Origin: Candidatus Aminicenantota bacterium
GTDB taxonomy: Bacteria > Acidobacteriota > Aminicenantia > UBA2199
Length of the DNA stretch: 40,513 nucleotides
Direction of reading: 5' to 3'
NCBI GenBank assembly: GCA_011772425.1
Contig: WVZO01000485.1
Span: 1-40,513, forward strand
The notes under the pieces: model-generated
What the model was told of the DNA's origin: nothing
Database searches by the model: none
The model's input: only the letters and a program-made list of their open reading frames with translations
In this document: piece after piece, positions 18,101 through 27,500 of the stretch
Layout of the letters: the number at the start of each line of letters is the position of its first letter
Numbering within the stretch: position 1 is the first letter of the stretch
Translations under genes and position numbers: made by a program

Positions 18101-21100
18101 GTGGATACCAATGCCGAGCTGGTGGAATACGTTCAAACCAATAGTCAAATGCAGAGATTAGACAAAGAAAATATAGAAGATATCTATGCATTAACTCCTA
18201 TGCAGGAAGGGGTCCTTTTTCACTATTTAAAAACTCCCGGGAGTCTTCTTTACTTTGAACAAATATGTCTGGATATATCAGGCAGATTGGCACTTAAAAC
18301 CTTCGAAAAAGCATGGAATTTTGTGATCGCTGCAAATGAGATGTTGAGAACGATATTTCGCTGGCAGGAAGTGCCCAATCCCATTCAAATAGTCTTAAAG
18401 ACATATAAAATTAAAGTCAGGTATTTTGATTTCTCCGATTTAGATGGTACCGAAAGCAAAAAAGTTGTCCAACAGGTAAAAATTAATGATAAGATGGAGA
18501 CATTTGATTTGCAGGAGATTCCTTATAGGATAACTCTCTGTAAAAGAAAAGAAAATAAATATGAGATGATATTCAGTAATCATCATATTTTATTTGATGG
18601 TTGGAGTACCATCATTATTTTAAATGAATTTTTTAAGGTATATGAAGAATTATGCACTGGCGTACCGCCGGTTAAACCGATCAAAGGGAAATTCATAGAG
18701 TTTGTCAGGTACTTGCAAAACCAGGATACAATGGGACAAAAAAAATACTGGAAGGAATATCTAAACGCTTTTGATACGAAAACCGATCTCCCAATAAAGA
18801 GTAGAGTCTCGAAGAAAGCAATGAAAGTCAACACTTACCAGTTAAGATTTTTTCCCACTGTTAAAGATCAATTGGAAAATTTTGTGGAAACCTATAAAAT
18901 GACGGTTGCTTCATTTCTGTACAGCGCCTGGGGAATTTTATTACAGAAATATAATAATATTGAAGATGTCGTTTTTGGTACCACCGCGTCGGGGAGGTCT
19001 GCAAGTCTGAAAGGAATAGAAAACATTGTCGGTTTATTTATAAACACGTTACCTTTGAGAATTAAATCCCATCATAATGAAGAAATACTCGGGCTTTTAT
19101 ACCGGGTATATAACACTTTACAGGAGATGGAGAAATACATCGATACACCCCTGGTAAATATAAAAGAGTATAGTGAAATAAATAGCGGGGATGAATTATT
19201 TGATTCCATTATGGTAATAGAGAACTATCCATTAAGAAGACTGACCCGAAGAAATGGTCGATTATCCATCGATTCCTTTTCAGTATTTGAAATGACCAAT
19301 TATAGTTTGACAATTAGTATATCGGTATTTGCAGGTATTGAAGGAAAGTTTATCTATGATGAAAATTTATTTGATGAATCGACAATAGAAAAATTGGCCC
19401 GGCGATTTTTAAATATTGCTCAATATATTTTAACTGGCCCGGGAAAAAAGATAGCTGATATAGAGCTGATATCGAAAGAGGAGAAGAAGCAAGTATTGTT
19501 TGATTTTAATAATACAAAAACAGAATATCCGAAAGACAAAACAATATACCGGTTATTTGAAGAACAAGTGGAAAAAAAACCGGATGCTGTTGGTGTGGTA
19601 TATGAAGACCGGCTGTTGACCTACCGGATGTTGAGAAAAAAATCAGATCAATTGGCAGGACTTCTGAAAAAGTGGGGAACCGGGGCAAACTCGTTGGTGG
19701 GAATAATGACAGAACGCTCCATAGAAATGATGGTTGGTCTTTTGGGGATAATAAAAGCAGGCTGTGCATATTTGCCTATAGAGCCCGGGTATCCCTTAAA
19801 ACGGGTAAAGTACATATTGAAGGATAGTGAAGTGCAAATCCTTATTACCCAGAGAAAATTTAAAGAAAAATTAGCGGATACCTATGGATATACTTCTGAT
19901 TTTATAAGCTTAGAAGAACTGGATTTATTTGCCGGGGGTCTTCAGAACTATGAAACATTAAGCACACCGCAAGATCCGGTTTATGTTATATATACCTCCG
20001 GTTCGACCGGAAATCCCAAAGGGGTTATGATTGAGCATCGATCATTGGTGAATCGAATCGACTGGATGCAAAAAAAATATCCCTTAAACGGGAATGATAC
20101 GATATTGCAGAAGACGCCCTTTACTTTCGATGTGTCGGTATGGGAACTGTTCTGGTGGGCAATTGAAGGGGCTAAATTATGCTTTCTTATTCCCGGTGGT
20201 GAAAAGAATCCCGAAATCATTAAAGATACAATCGAAAAGAATGTCATTTCGATTATCCATTTTGTTCCTTCCATGTTAAATGAGTTTTTAGAATATCTAA
20301 AATGCTTCGGTAACCCGGGAAGATTATCCGGTTTAAAGCAAATTTTTGTAAGTGGAGAAACGTTACAACTATCCCAGGTAAAGCTGTTCAAGGAAATAGT
20401 CAATAACCAATGTTCTATCAATACGAAACTGGCAAACCTGTATGGCCCCACTGAAGCAGCAATAGATGTATCATATTTTGATTGTGATGGTTTATCCACT
20501 GAAAACCATGAAAAAGTGCCTATAGGCAAACCCATTAACAATATCAATATATATATTGTCGATAAAGACCATTATTTAATTCCTGCAGGGATACCGGGTG
20601 AATTATGCATTGGCGGGGTAGGACTCGCCAGGGGCTATATAAATAGACCGGAATTAACAACGGAGAAATTTGTTGCCAATCCCTTCGAAGAAGGAGAAAG
20701 GATTTACAAAACTGGAGATATTGCCCGATGGTTAGCTAATGGACAGATAGAGTTTTTCGGAAGAGTGGATAACCAGGTAAAGATAAGGGGATATCGGATA
20801 GAACCGGGCGAAATAGAAAGTCAATTACTCAAGCATGAAGAGATAAAAGAGGCTGTCGTAACAGTAACAGCGAAAGCAGGGAGTAATAAAGATAAAGACA
20901 AGTATTTATGTGCTTATTACGTACAAAATGGTCAGTTAAAAGTAAGCAAATTGCGTGAATATTTATTGAGGGAATTGCCGGATTATATGATCCCCTCCTT
21001 TTTTGTTCCCTTGGAAAAAATCCCTTTAACACCAAATGGAAAAGTAGACCGGAGGGCTTTACCCAAACCCGAATTCAACGCGGGAAAAGCATACACTGCT

Positions 21101-22717
21101 CCACGGGATGAAATAGAAAAAAAATTGGTAGAAATATGGTCCGGGGTACTTGGAATAGAGATAGATAAGATTAGTATTGATGCGAACTTTTTTGAAATGG
21201 GGGGACATTCATTAAAAGCCACCCGGTTCATTTCGAGAGTATATAAATTATTACAGGTAAATATTCCCCTTTCCCGGGTATTTCAGACACCACGGATTAG
21301 AGATCTTTCATCATACATTAAAACGTTAAAAAAAGACAAATACTTCTCGATCGCGCCGGCAGAAGAAAAAAAATATTACGCTTTATCCTCCGAGCAGAAG
21401 CGGTTATATTTTATCCAGCATTTGAATAAAAATTCGGTTGCTTATAATTCTCCCCTGGTGGTTGAATTAGAGGGAAATATAGAAATTATAAGATTTGAAG
21501 AAGCATTTGAGAAATTACTCCATAGGCATGAAAGTTTACGAACTTCTTTTGAAATAATAAATGGGAAGCCCGGGCAAAGAATATCCGGGAAGTGTATTTT
21601 TAAAATAGAGTATAGTGAACTGGAAAACACACCTGTTTATGAAATAATTAAACGCTTTGTTAGACCCTTTGATCTAAGCCGGGCGCCATTAATGAGGGTA
21701 GGATTGATAAAGAAGTTTAATGAGAAGTATTTACTCATAGTAGATATGCATCATATCATCACGGATGGGATCTCAGCGGGAATATTGATGAGAGAGCTGA
21801 TGGTTCTTTATAAGGGAGAAGAATTGCCTGATTTAAAGTTAAAATATAGAGATTACTCGGAATGGCAGAATAGGGAAAAGGAAAAGGAAAATATAAAGAG
21901 GCAGGAAGCATTTTGGTTGAAGGAGCTTGAAGGTGAAATGCCGGTTTTCACTTTACCTACCGATTATGAAAGGGGGGAGATTCAAGGGTATGAGGGTGAG
22001 CGGGTCTATTTTTCTTTGGATGGGGAATTGACCGGTAAGTTACGGGAGTTGATGAAAAAAGAGTACACCACTTTATTCATGGTTTTATTAGCAGTATATA
22101 ATATATTGTTGTCGAAATATGCCAATCATGAGGATATTATCGTGGGAACAGGAGTGGCAGGAAGAAACCATGCGGATTTGCAGGACATTATCGGCATGTT
22201 TGTCAGCATGCTGCCGTTGAGGAATCGTCCCGTTGAAAATAAAGGCTTTAGAGAATTTCTAAAAGAAGTAAAAGAAAATACCGTCAAGGCCTTTGAAAAC
22301 CAGGATTATCAATTCAATGAATTAGTAAAAAGATTGGGACTGCACGGGCAGTTGAACAGGAATCCGGTATTCGATACGGTGTTTCAACTTCAAAATCTTG
22401 AGTTTCAAGCAAGGGATGGAAATAGGGAGAACAAAGACCTCAATATTATTCCCTGTGAAGTCGACTATAAGCTATCTCATTTCGACTTATCTCTTGAAGC
22501 TGAAGAGCTTGATAACAGGATCAATATGTCGTTTACTTATTCCACTGCATTGTTTAAAAAGTCAACCATTGAGAAAATGAAAAATTGGTATATCGATATA
22601 CTTAAGCAGACGATATCCAATTGGGATATGAAGCTTGAGGATATTAAAGTATCTTATGATTTAAAAGATATAACAACAACGGCTCTCCAGGAGGACCCCG
22701 ATGATTTTGCCTTTTAG
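18101..22717 (+). CDS. NRPS1: C-A(Ser)-T-C with acidic tail
   Basis: A 1538-residue non-ribosomal peptide synthetase. Condensation domain 1 opens IEDIYALTPMQEGVLF and has HHILFDG (161-167). The adenylation domain spans about 470-960 with YVIYTSGSTGNPKGV, GYRIEPGEIE and PNGKVD. The carrier site is GGHSLK (S1037). Condensation domain 2 (HHIITDG, 1217-1223) is of LCL style and completes the protein, followed by the tail DPDDFAF. Pocket residues read by analogy with known domains (FDVSVW, HFVPSM, IFVSGE, NLYGPTEAAID) give D-V-W-H-F-S-L-I-D-K, which is Ser-like. The called start is GTG with no clear ribosome-binding site; ATG at 18149 (residue 17) fits the paralogous start at 14505 and may be the real one. 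Condensation domain 1 could be a starter, or accept from a module now lost. Confidence 0.92.
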   Translation: MDTNAELVEYVQTNSQMQRLDKENIEDIYALTPMQEGVLFHYLKTPGSLLYFEQICLDISGRLALKTFEKAWNFVIAANEMLRTIFRWQEVPNPIQIVLKTYKIKVRYFDFSDLDGTESKKVVQQVKINDKMETFDLQEIPYRITLCKRKENKYEMIFSNHHILFDGWSTIIILNEFFKVYEELCTGVPPVKPIKGKFIEFVRYLQNQDTMGQKKYWKEYLNAFDTKTDLPIKSRVSKKAMKVNTYQLRFFPTVKDQLENFVETYKMTVASFLYSAWGILLQKYNNIEDVVFGTTASGRSASLKGIENIVGLFINTLPLRIKSHHNEEILGLLYRVYNTLQEMEKYIDTPLVNIKEYSEINSGDELFDSIMVIENYPLRRLTRRNGRLSIDSFSVFEMTNYSLTISISVFAGIEGKFIYDENLFDESTIEKLARRFLNIAQYILTGPGKKIADIELISKEEKKQVLFDFNNTKTEYPKDKTIYRLFEEQVEKKPDAVGVVYEDRLLTYRMLRKKSDQLAGLLKKWGTGANSLVGIMTERSIEMMVGLLGIIKAGCAYLPIEPGYPLKRVKYILKDSEVQILITQRKFKEKLADTYGYTSDFISLEELDLFAGGLQNYETLSTPQDPVYVIYTSGSTGNPKGVMIEHRSLVNRIDWMQKKYPLNGNDTILQKTPFTFDVSVWELFWWAIEGAKLCFLIPGGEKNPEIIKDTIEKNVISIIHFVPSMLNEFLEYLKCFGNPGRLSGLKQIFVSGETLQLSQVKLFKEIVNNQCSINTKLANLYGPTEAAIDVSYFDCDGLSTENHEKVPIGKPINNINIYIVDKDHYLIPAGIPGELCIGGVGLARGYINRPELTTEKFVANPFEEGERIYKTGDIARWLANGQIEFFGRVDNQVKIRGYRIEPGEIESQLLKHEEIKEAVVTVTAKAGSNKDKDKYLCAYYVQNGQLKVSKLREYLLRELPDYMIPSFFVPLEKIPLTPNGKVDRRALPKPEFNAGKAYTAPRDEIEKKLVEIWSGVLGIEIDKISIDANFFEMGGHSLKATRFISRVYKLLQVNIPLSRVFQTPRIRDLSSYIKTLKKDKYFSIAPAEEKKYYALSSEQKRLYFIQHLNKNSVAYNSPLVVELEGNIEIIRFEEAFEKLLHRHESLRTSFEIINGKPGQRISGKCIFKIEYSELENTPVYEIIKRFVRPFDLSRAPLMRVGLIKKFNEKYLLIVDMHHIITDGISAGILMRELMVLYKGEELPDLKLKYRDYSEWQNREKEKENIKRQEAFWLKELEGEMPVFTLPTDYERGEIQGYEGERVYFSLDGELTGKLRELMKKEYTTLFMVLLAVYNILLSKYANHEDIIVGTGVAGRNHADLQDIIGMFVSMLPLRNRPVENKGFREFLKEVKENTVKAFENQDYQFNELVKRLGLHGQLNRNPVFDTVFQLQNLEFQARDGNRENKDLNIIPCEVDYKLSHFDLSLEAEELDNRINMSFTYSTALFKKSTIEKMKNWYIDILKQTISNWDMKLEDIKVSYDLKDITTTALQEDPDDFAF

Positions 22718-22792
22718 TATCACGGGACTGGTCCTGGGATTGCTTTAAAAGAGGAACTGGGGAATTTTGGAGTTAAAAATGAGGCCAATTAA

Positions 22793-24520
22793 ATGAGCAA
22801 AGGCAATTCAAAGAACCTGCAAAAAGATGACCGGCAAAAGGAAAAAATACTCCTGGTACTTCTGCCTTTCTGGACGCCGCTTATTCCCCCGTTGGGAATC
22901 TCATGTTTGAAGAGTTTTGTTCAAAACCACGGCTATAATGTGAAGACAGTGGATTTAAATGTAGAAATGCCATTTAGAAATATTTATGGTAAGTATTATG
23001 ATCGTTTAAAAGAACATATTCCTCAAAATAAAAGAGGGAATTTCTACAATACAGGGCTTGATGTTTTACAGGGGCATATGATGGCCTACCTCAATTTTGA
23101 AGATGAAATGGAGTACCTGGAATTACTCCATTTATTGATACGGAATAATTTTTATGCGGATGTTGGGGAATCCTGTGTTTTGGAATTGGATGAGTTGATA
23201 CAAACGTTTTACAAAGAGCTTGAGAAGTATTTTCTGCGGTTGTTGAAAGATGAAGAACCGGCGGTTTTAGGTTTATCTGTTTACAGGGGAACACTTCCTG
23301 CTTCCATTTTTGCTGCCAGGTTAACCAGGGAGAAATACTCTCACATTAAAATAGTGATGGGAGGTGCGATTTTTTCCCAGGGCCTTGAGTTGAGTTCTCC
23401 TAATTTTCGTTTCTTTTTGGAAAAGACCCCCTATATTGACAAAGTAATAGCAGGAGAAGGTGAGAACTTATTTGTAAAATTCTTACACCATGAATTGCCT
23501 GAATCACTGAACGTCTGCAGCATAGGCAGCATTAACGGGGAATTTTTGGATATTTCTTCTGCTGATATCCCTGATTTTTCCGATTTTGATCTCCAGCATT
23601 ATCCTTATAATGCCGCATATACATCCCGGAGTTGTCCGTTTCAATGCACGTTTTGCGCTGAGACAGTCTATTGGGGAAAATTTAGAAAAAAATCCTGCCA
23701 ACAGATTATCGCAGAATTGAGAGAATTAAAGGAAAAATATGGGTCCCAATTGTTCCTGATGTGTGATTCATTGTTAAATCCTATTATAGCGGACCTGGCA
23801 GGGGAGTTTCTAAAATCGGATCTTTTGGTGTATTGGGATGGATATTTAAGGGTTGATAAGAATGTAAGCAGCATTGAAAACTCGTTTCTTTGGAGACGTG
23901 CCGGTTTTTACCGGGCAAGATTAGGTGTTGAAAGCGGTTCGCAGCGTATTTTAGATGCGATGGACAAGAAAATAACCCCCTCATCTATTTCATCCTCGAT
24001 ATTCAGTCTTGCCCGGGCTGGGATTAAAACTACAACATATTGGATTGTAGGCTATCCGGGGGAAACCGAAGAAGATTTCCGGCAAACACTAAACCTTATT
24101 GAAGAATTAAAAGATTATATTTATGAAGCCGAATGCAATCCGTATCGATATTTTTTAACCGGGCAGGTGGCTTCCACCGGTCTGGCAGAAAAAAATAAAG
24201 CGGTTCCATTGTACCAGGAAAATACAAGAAAAATGTTAATTACTCAAACCTGGATACTGGATTGCTTCCCTTCAAGAAAAGAAACATATGAAAGAATCAA
24301 TCGTTTTGAAGAGCACTGTAAAAAATTGGGAATTCCCAATCCATATTCTTTAAGCGATATTTATAAAGCGGATCAACGTTGGAGCGAACTCCACGACAAT
24401 GCCGTTCCATCCTTGATGGATATTAGAAATAGAAACGTATCTGTCGATGAATGTCGAAAGGTGCAAAAATCATCATTTGTAAAGGCTGTTGTTAATGATG
24501 AAGGTGATTTCGAGTTTTAG
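22793..24520 (+). CDS. Cobalamin-type radical SAM enzyme between NRPS1 and NRPS2
   Basis: A 575-residue protein with a B12-binding-like N-terminal domain (FWTPLIPPLGISCLKSF, GYNVKTVDLN, AVLGLSVYRGTL, IAGEGENLFVKFL) and a radical SAM barrel with CPFQCTFC (C281, C285, C288), RLGVESGSQRILDAM and GYPGETEEDF. No DxHxxG motif is seen, so cobalamin binding is inferred from domain similarity. Enzymes of this class methylate unactivated carbons or do other radical chemistry; the exact reaction is unknown. The C-terminal ~110 residues (AECNPYRYF, LITQTWILD, GIPNPYSL) are shared with the paralogues, ending DEGDFEF, a tail like those of the NRPSs. It lies 75 bases after NRPS1 and 47 before NRPS2, so it probably belongs to the same operon and acts in trans on carrier-bound intermediates. 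Confidence 0.85.
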   Translation: MSKGNSKNLQKDDRQKEKILLVLLPFWTPLIPPLGISCLKSFVQNHGYNVKTVDLNVEMPFRNIYGKYYDRLKEHIPQNKRGNFYNTGLDVLQGHMMAYLNFEDEMEYLELLHLLIRNNFYADVGESCVLELDELIQTFYKELEKYFLRLLKDEEPAVLGLSVYRGTLPASIFAARLTREKYSHIKIVMGGAIFSQGLELSSPNFRFFLEKTPYIDKVIAGEGENLFVKFLHHELPESLNVCSIGSINGEFLDISSADIPDFSDFDLQHYPYNAAYTSRSCPFQCTFCAETVYWGKFRKKSCQQIIAELRELKEKYGSQLFLMCDSLLNPIIADLAGEFLKSDLLVYWDGYLRVDKNVSSIENSFLWRRAGFYRARLGVESGSQRILDAMDKKITPSSISSSIFSLARAGIKTTTYWIVGYPGETEEDFRQTLNLIEELKDYIYEAECNPYRYFLTGQVASTGLAEKNKAVPLYQENTRKMLITQTWILDCFPSRKETYERINRFEEHCKKLGIPNPYSLSDIYKADQRWSELHDNAVPSLMDIRNRNVSVDECRKVQKSSFVKAVVNDEGDFEF

Positions 24521-24567
24521 AATATTCCAGATAAACAATTACGCACAGCGCTCCTGGGAGGAAAATA

Positions 24568-27500
24568 ATGATAGAAGAAACAAATAATCCTGATATGACG
24601 GCTATTTCCAGTCAGTATAAAGAAGAGAGGGACTATTGGTTGAACAGGTTATGCGGGGACCTGGTAAAGACTGGTTTTCCTTGTGATTTTCAGGAAATAG
24701 GAAAGCCGGGGGAATTTGAAGAGTTAAAAGGTCGGGTAAATTTTAGCCTTTCGCATGAATTATCTGCTGCGATATTGAAGTTGAGCAATAAATCCGATTT
24801 CAGGCTGCACATGATTTTAACAGCGGCACTGGTGGTTTTGCTGAACAAGTATACAGGCAACCTTGACATTATTATCGGGGCACCTGTTATAAAACAAGAC
24901 ATTGATGTTAAGTTTATAAATACCTTTTTGATATTGCGAAATCGAATTGAAAAGGAGATGACTTTTAAAGAACTAGTGCTGCAAGTAAGGCAGAGGATAA
25001 TAGAGGCAACGGAAAATGTTAATTACTCGGTTCGAATGTTGCTATATCAATTAAATATTCTCTACAGCGACGATGGTTTTCCGTTATCCGATATTGCGGT
25101 TTTACTTGAAAATATTCATGATCGGAAATATTTACAGGATATTCATTTAAACATGATTTTTTCTTTCTATAGAGCCGACGACAATATAGAAGGGGTAGTG
25201 GAGTACAATCCACGGCTTTTTGATAAAACAACGGTAGAAAAGATTGTTGCTCATTTTAATGTACTGCTGGAGCAGGTACTTTTTGATGCGAACGTGAAAA
25301 TCAGCCTTATTGATTGTCTGACAGAAGGTGAAAAGAAACGGCTGATCGACTTTAACCGTACCATGGCCGATTATCCGAAGGACAAAACCATCCATGAATT
25401 ATTTGAGGAGCAAGCAACAAGAACACCGGGAAAGATAGCTGTAGTTGGCAGTAGGCAGGTGGCGGCAGGCAAGGGGGAAAGAACCGGGGAATCAGCACAA
25501 TTAACATACGGTGAATTAAATCAAAGAGCAAATCATGTGGCCCATTTATTGAGGGAAAGAGGTGTCAAACCCGATACCATAGTCGGACTAATGGTTGAGC
25601 CATCAATCGATACGATAGTGGGCATACTGGGAATATTAAAAGCAGGGGGAGCCTATCTGGCCATCGATCCGTCAATTCCTAAAAATCGAATTGTTACGAT
25701 GCTGGAAGACTGCGGCGCGTCTTTTTTACTGACCGATTCCGAAGTGCTTAAGAATGGTTCCCTTACACTTTTTCAATCATTTCAGTTAATAAACCATACC
25801 CTTCATATGACTCCCCGTCGTTTACAGGTTAGAGACCTGGACAGCCTGCCCATCCCTGACCGGTCACTTGTGAATTATGAAAAAAACAACCTATATATTG
25901 GCCAGGCAATGGTTAAAAACAGCATATCCCTGCAGGCTACACGGGGCTATCCATATAATTGTGCCTATTGTCATAAGATTTGGCCTAAAAAGCATATTTA
26001 CCGTTCTGCTCAGCATATTTTTGATGAGGTAAAGATTTTTTATAATATGGGGGTAAAACGGTTTGGTTTTGTGGATGATATCTTTAATTTCAATGTAGAA
26101 AATAGTATGAAGCTATTTGAATTGGTCATTAAAAACCGGATGGATGTACAGTTTTTTTTCCCAAACGGTGTGCGGGGCGATTTATTGACCGAAGAATATA
26201 TCGATATGATGGTGGAAGCAGGAACCATCAGCCTTGCCCTGGCATTGGAAACCGCTTCTCCACGAGTACAGAAATTGATAAAGAAAAATTTAAACCTTGA
26301 AAAATTCCGTGAAAATGTTGACTATTTCTGTAAGAAACATCCACAGGTTATTTTAGAACTTTTTACCATGCATGGTTTCCCAACTGAAACGGAAGAAGAG
26401 GCAATGATGACGCTGGATTTTATTAAAAGCACAAAATGGTTTCATTTTCCCTATATCAATATTTTGAAGATTTATCCCAATACCTATATGATGAAATTGG
26501 CCCTTGAAACTGGGATTCCCAGGGAGGCCATCGCAGGGTCGGAGGCTTTAGCGCACCACGAATTATCGGAAGCCTTACCCTTTGCTAAGAGTTTTACCTT
26601 AAAGTACCAGACCGATTTTCTTGATAATTATTTTTTATCAAAAGAACGGCTTTTACATGTATTGCCTTACCAGATGAGAGTCTTGACAGAGAGTGAGATC
26701 ATTCAAAAATACAATAGCTATTTACCTGTGACCATTAATAGTCTTGCCCACCTGTTAAAATTTGTGGGGATTGGTAGAGAGGAATTGAGCGGTGCCGATT
26801 GTGCGCCTGAGGAGCGATACTTTGTCTCCGGTCTAAATGAGAAACTCAAAAGGCAATTCCCATCTCAACCGTCATCCGAAGATGCGCTGCGATTTTTATT
26901 ATTGGATTTATCTCAATTCTTTACGGGTGAATGCAGTACCCGCTATAATGTTGTGGAACCACCGTTAGGGCCAATGTATATTTTGACTTACCTAAAGCAT
27001 AAATTCGGCAGCAAGATTAATGGCAAGATATGTAAAACCCGGATTGATTTTGATAATTATCAAGAATTAAAAGCCATCCTGGATGAATTCAGACCGGAGG
27101 TGATAGGCATTCGCACCATTATTTTCTATAAAGAATTTTTTCATCGCACGGTTGCGATGATTCGCAGTTGGGGTTTTGATGGAGCGATTATTGCCGGTGG
27201 TCCTTATGCCACCAGCAATTATGAAACCATTTTGCAAGACAGCCATATTGATATAGTAGTGCTGGGTGAAGGCGAACTAACCATTGCTGATGTGATGGGG
27301 AGAATCCTGGAAAGTAAAGGGAAACTGCCGGATGAAGAGGTATTAAAAAAAATACCAGGGATTGCTTTTATGCCGCGCAAGCCAGCCCCGACAAAAAAGT
27401 TTGCCAGGGAAATATTGATGATGGATGGATTAACCGGGGTATTGCCCCGTATCCCTGGTCAAAATCCGGAACATATCAATAAATCGGGGGATCTGGCTTA

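Noticed and set aside
25780..27478. Reading the insert as a separate gene dropped between two NRPS fragments
   Set aside because: The frame is open with no stop or new start, and recognisable adenylation motifs lie directly on both sides in the same frame.
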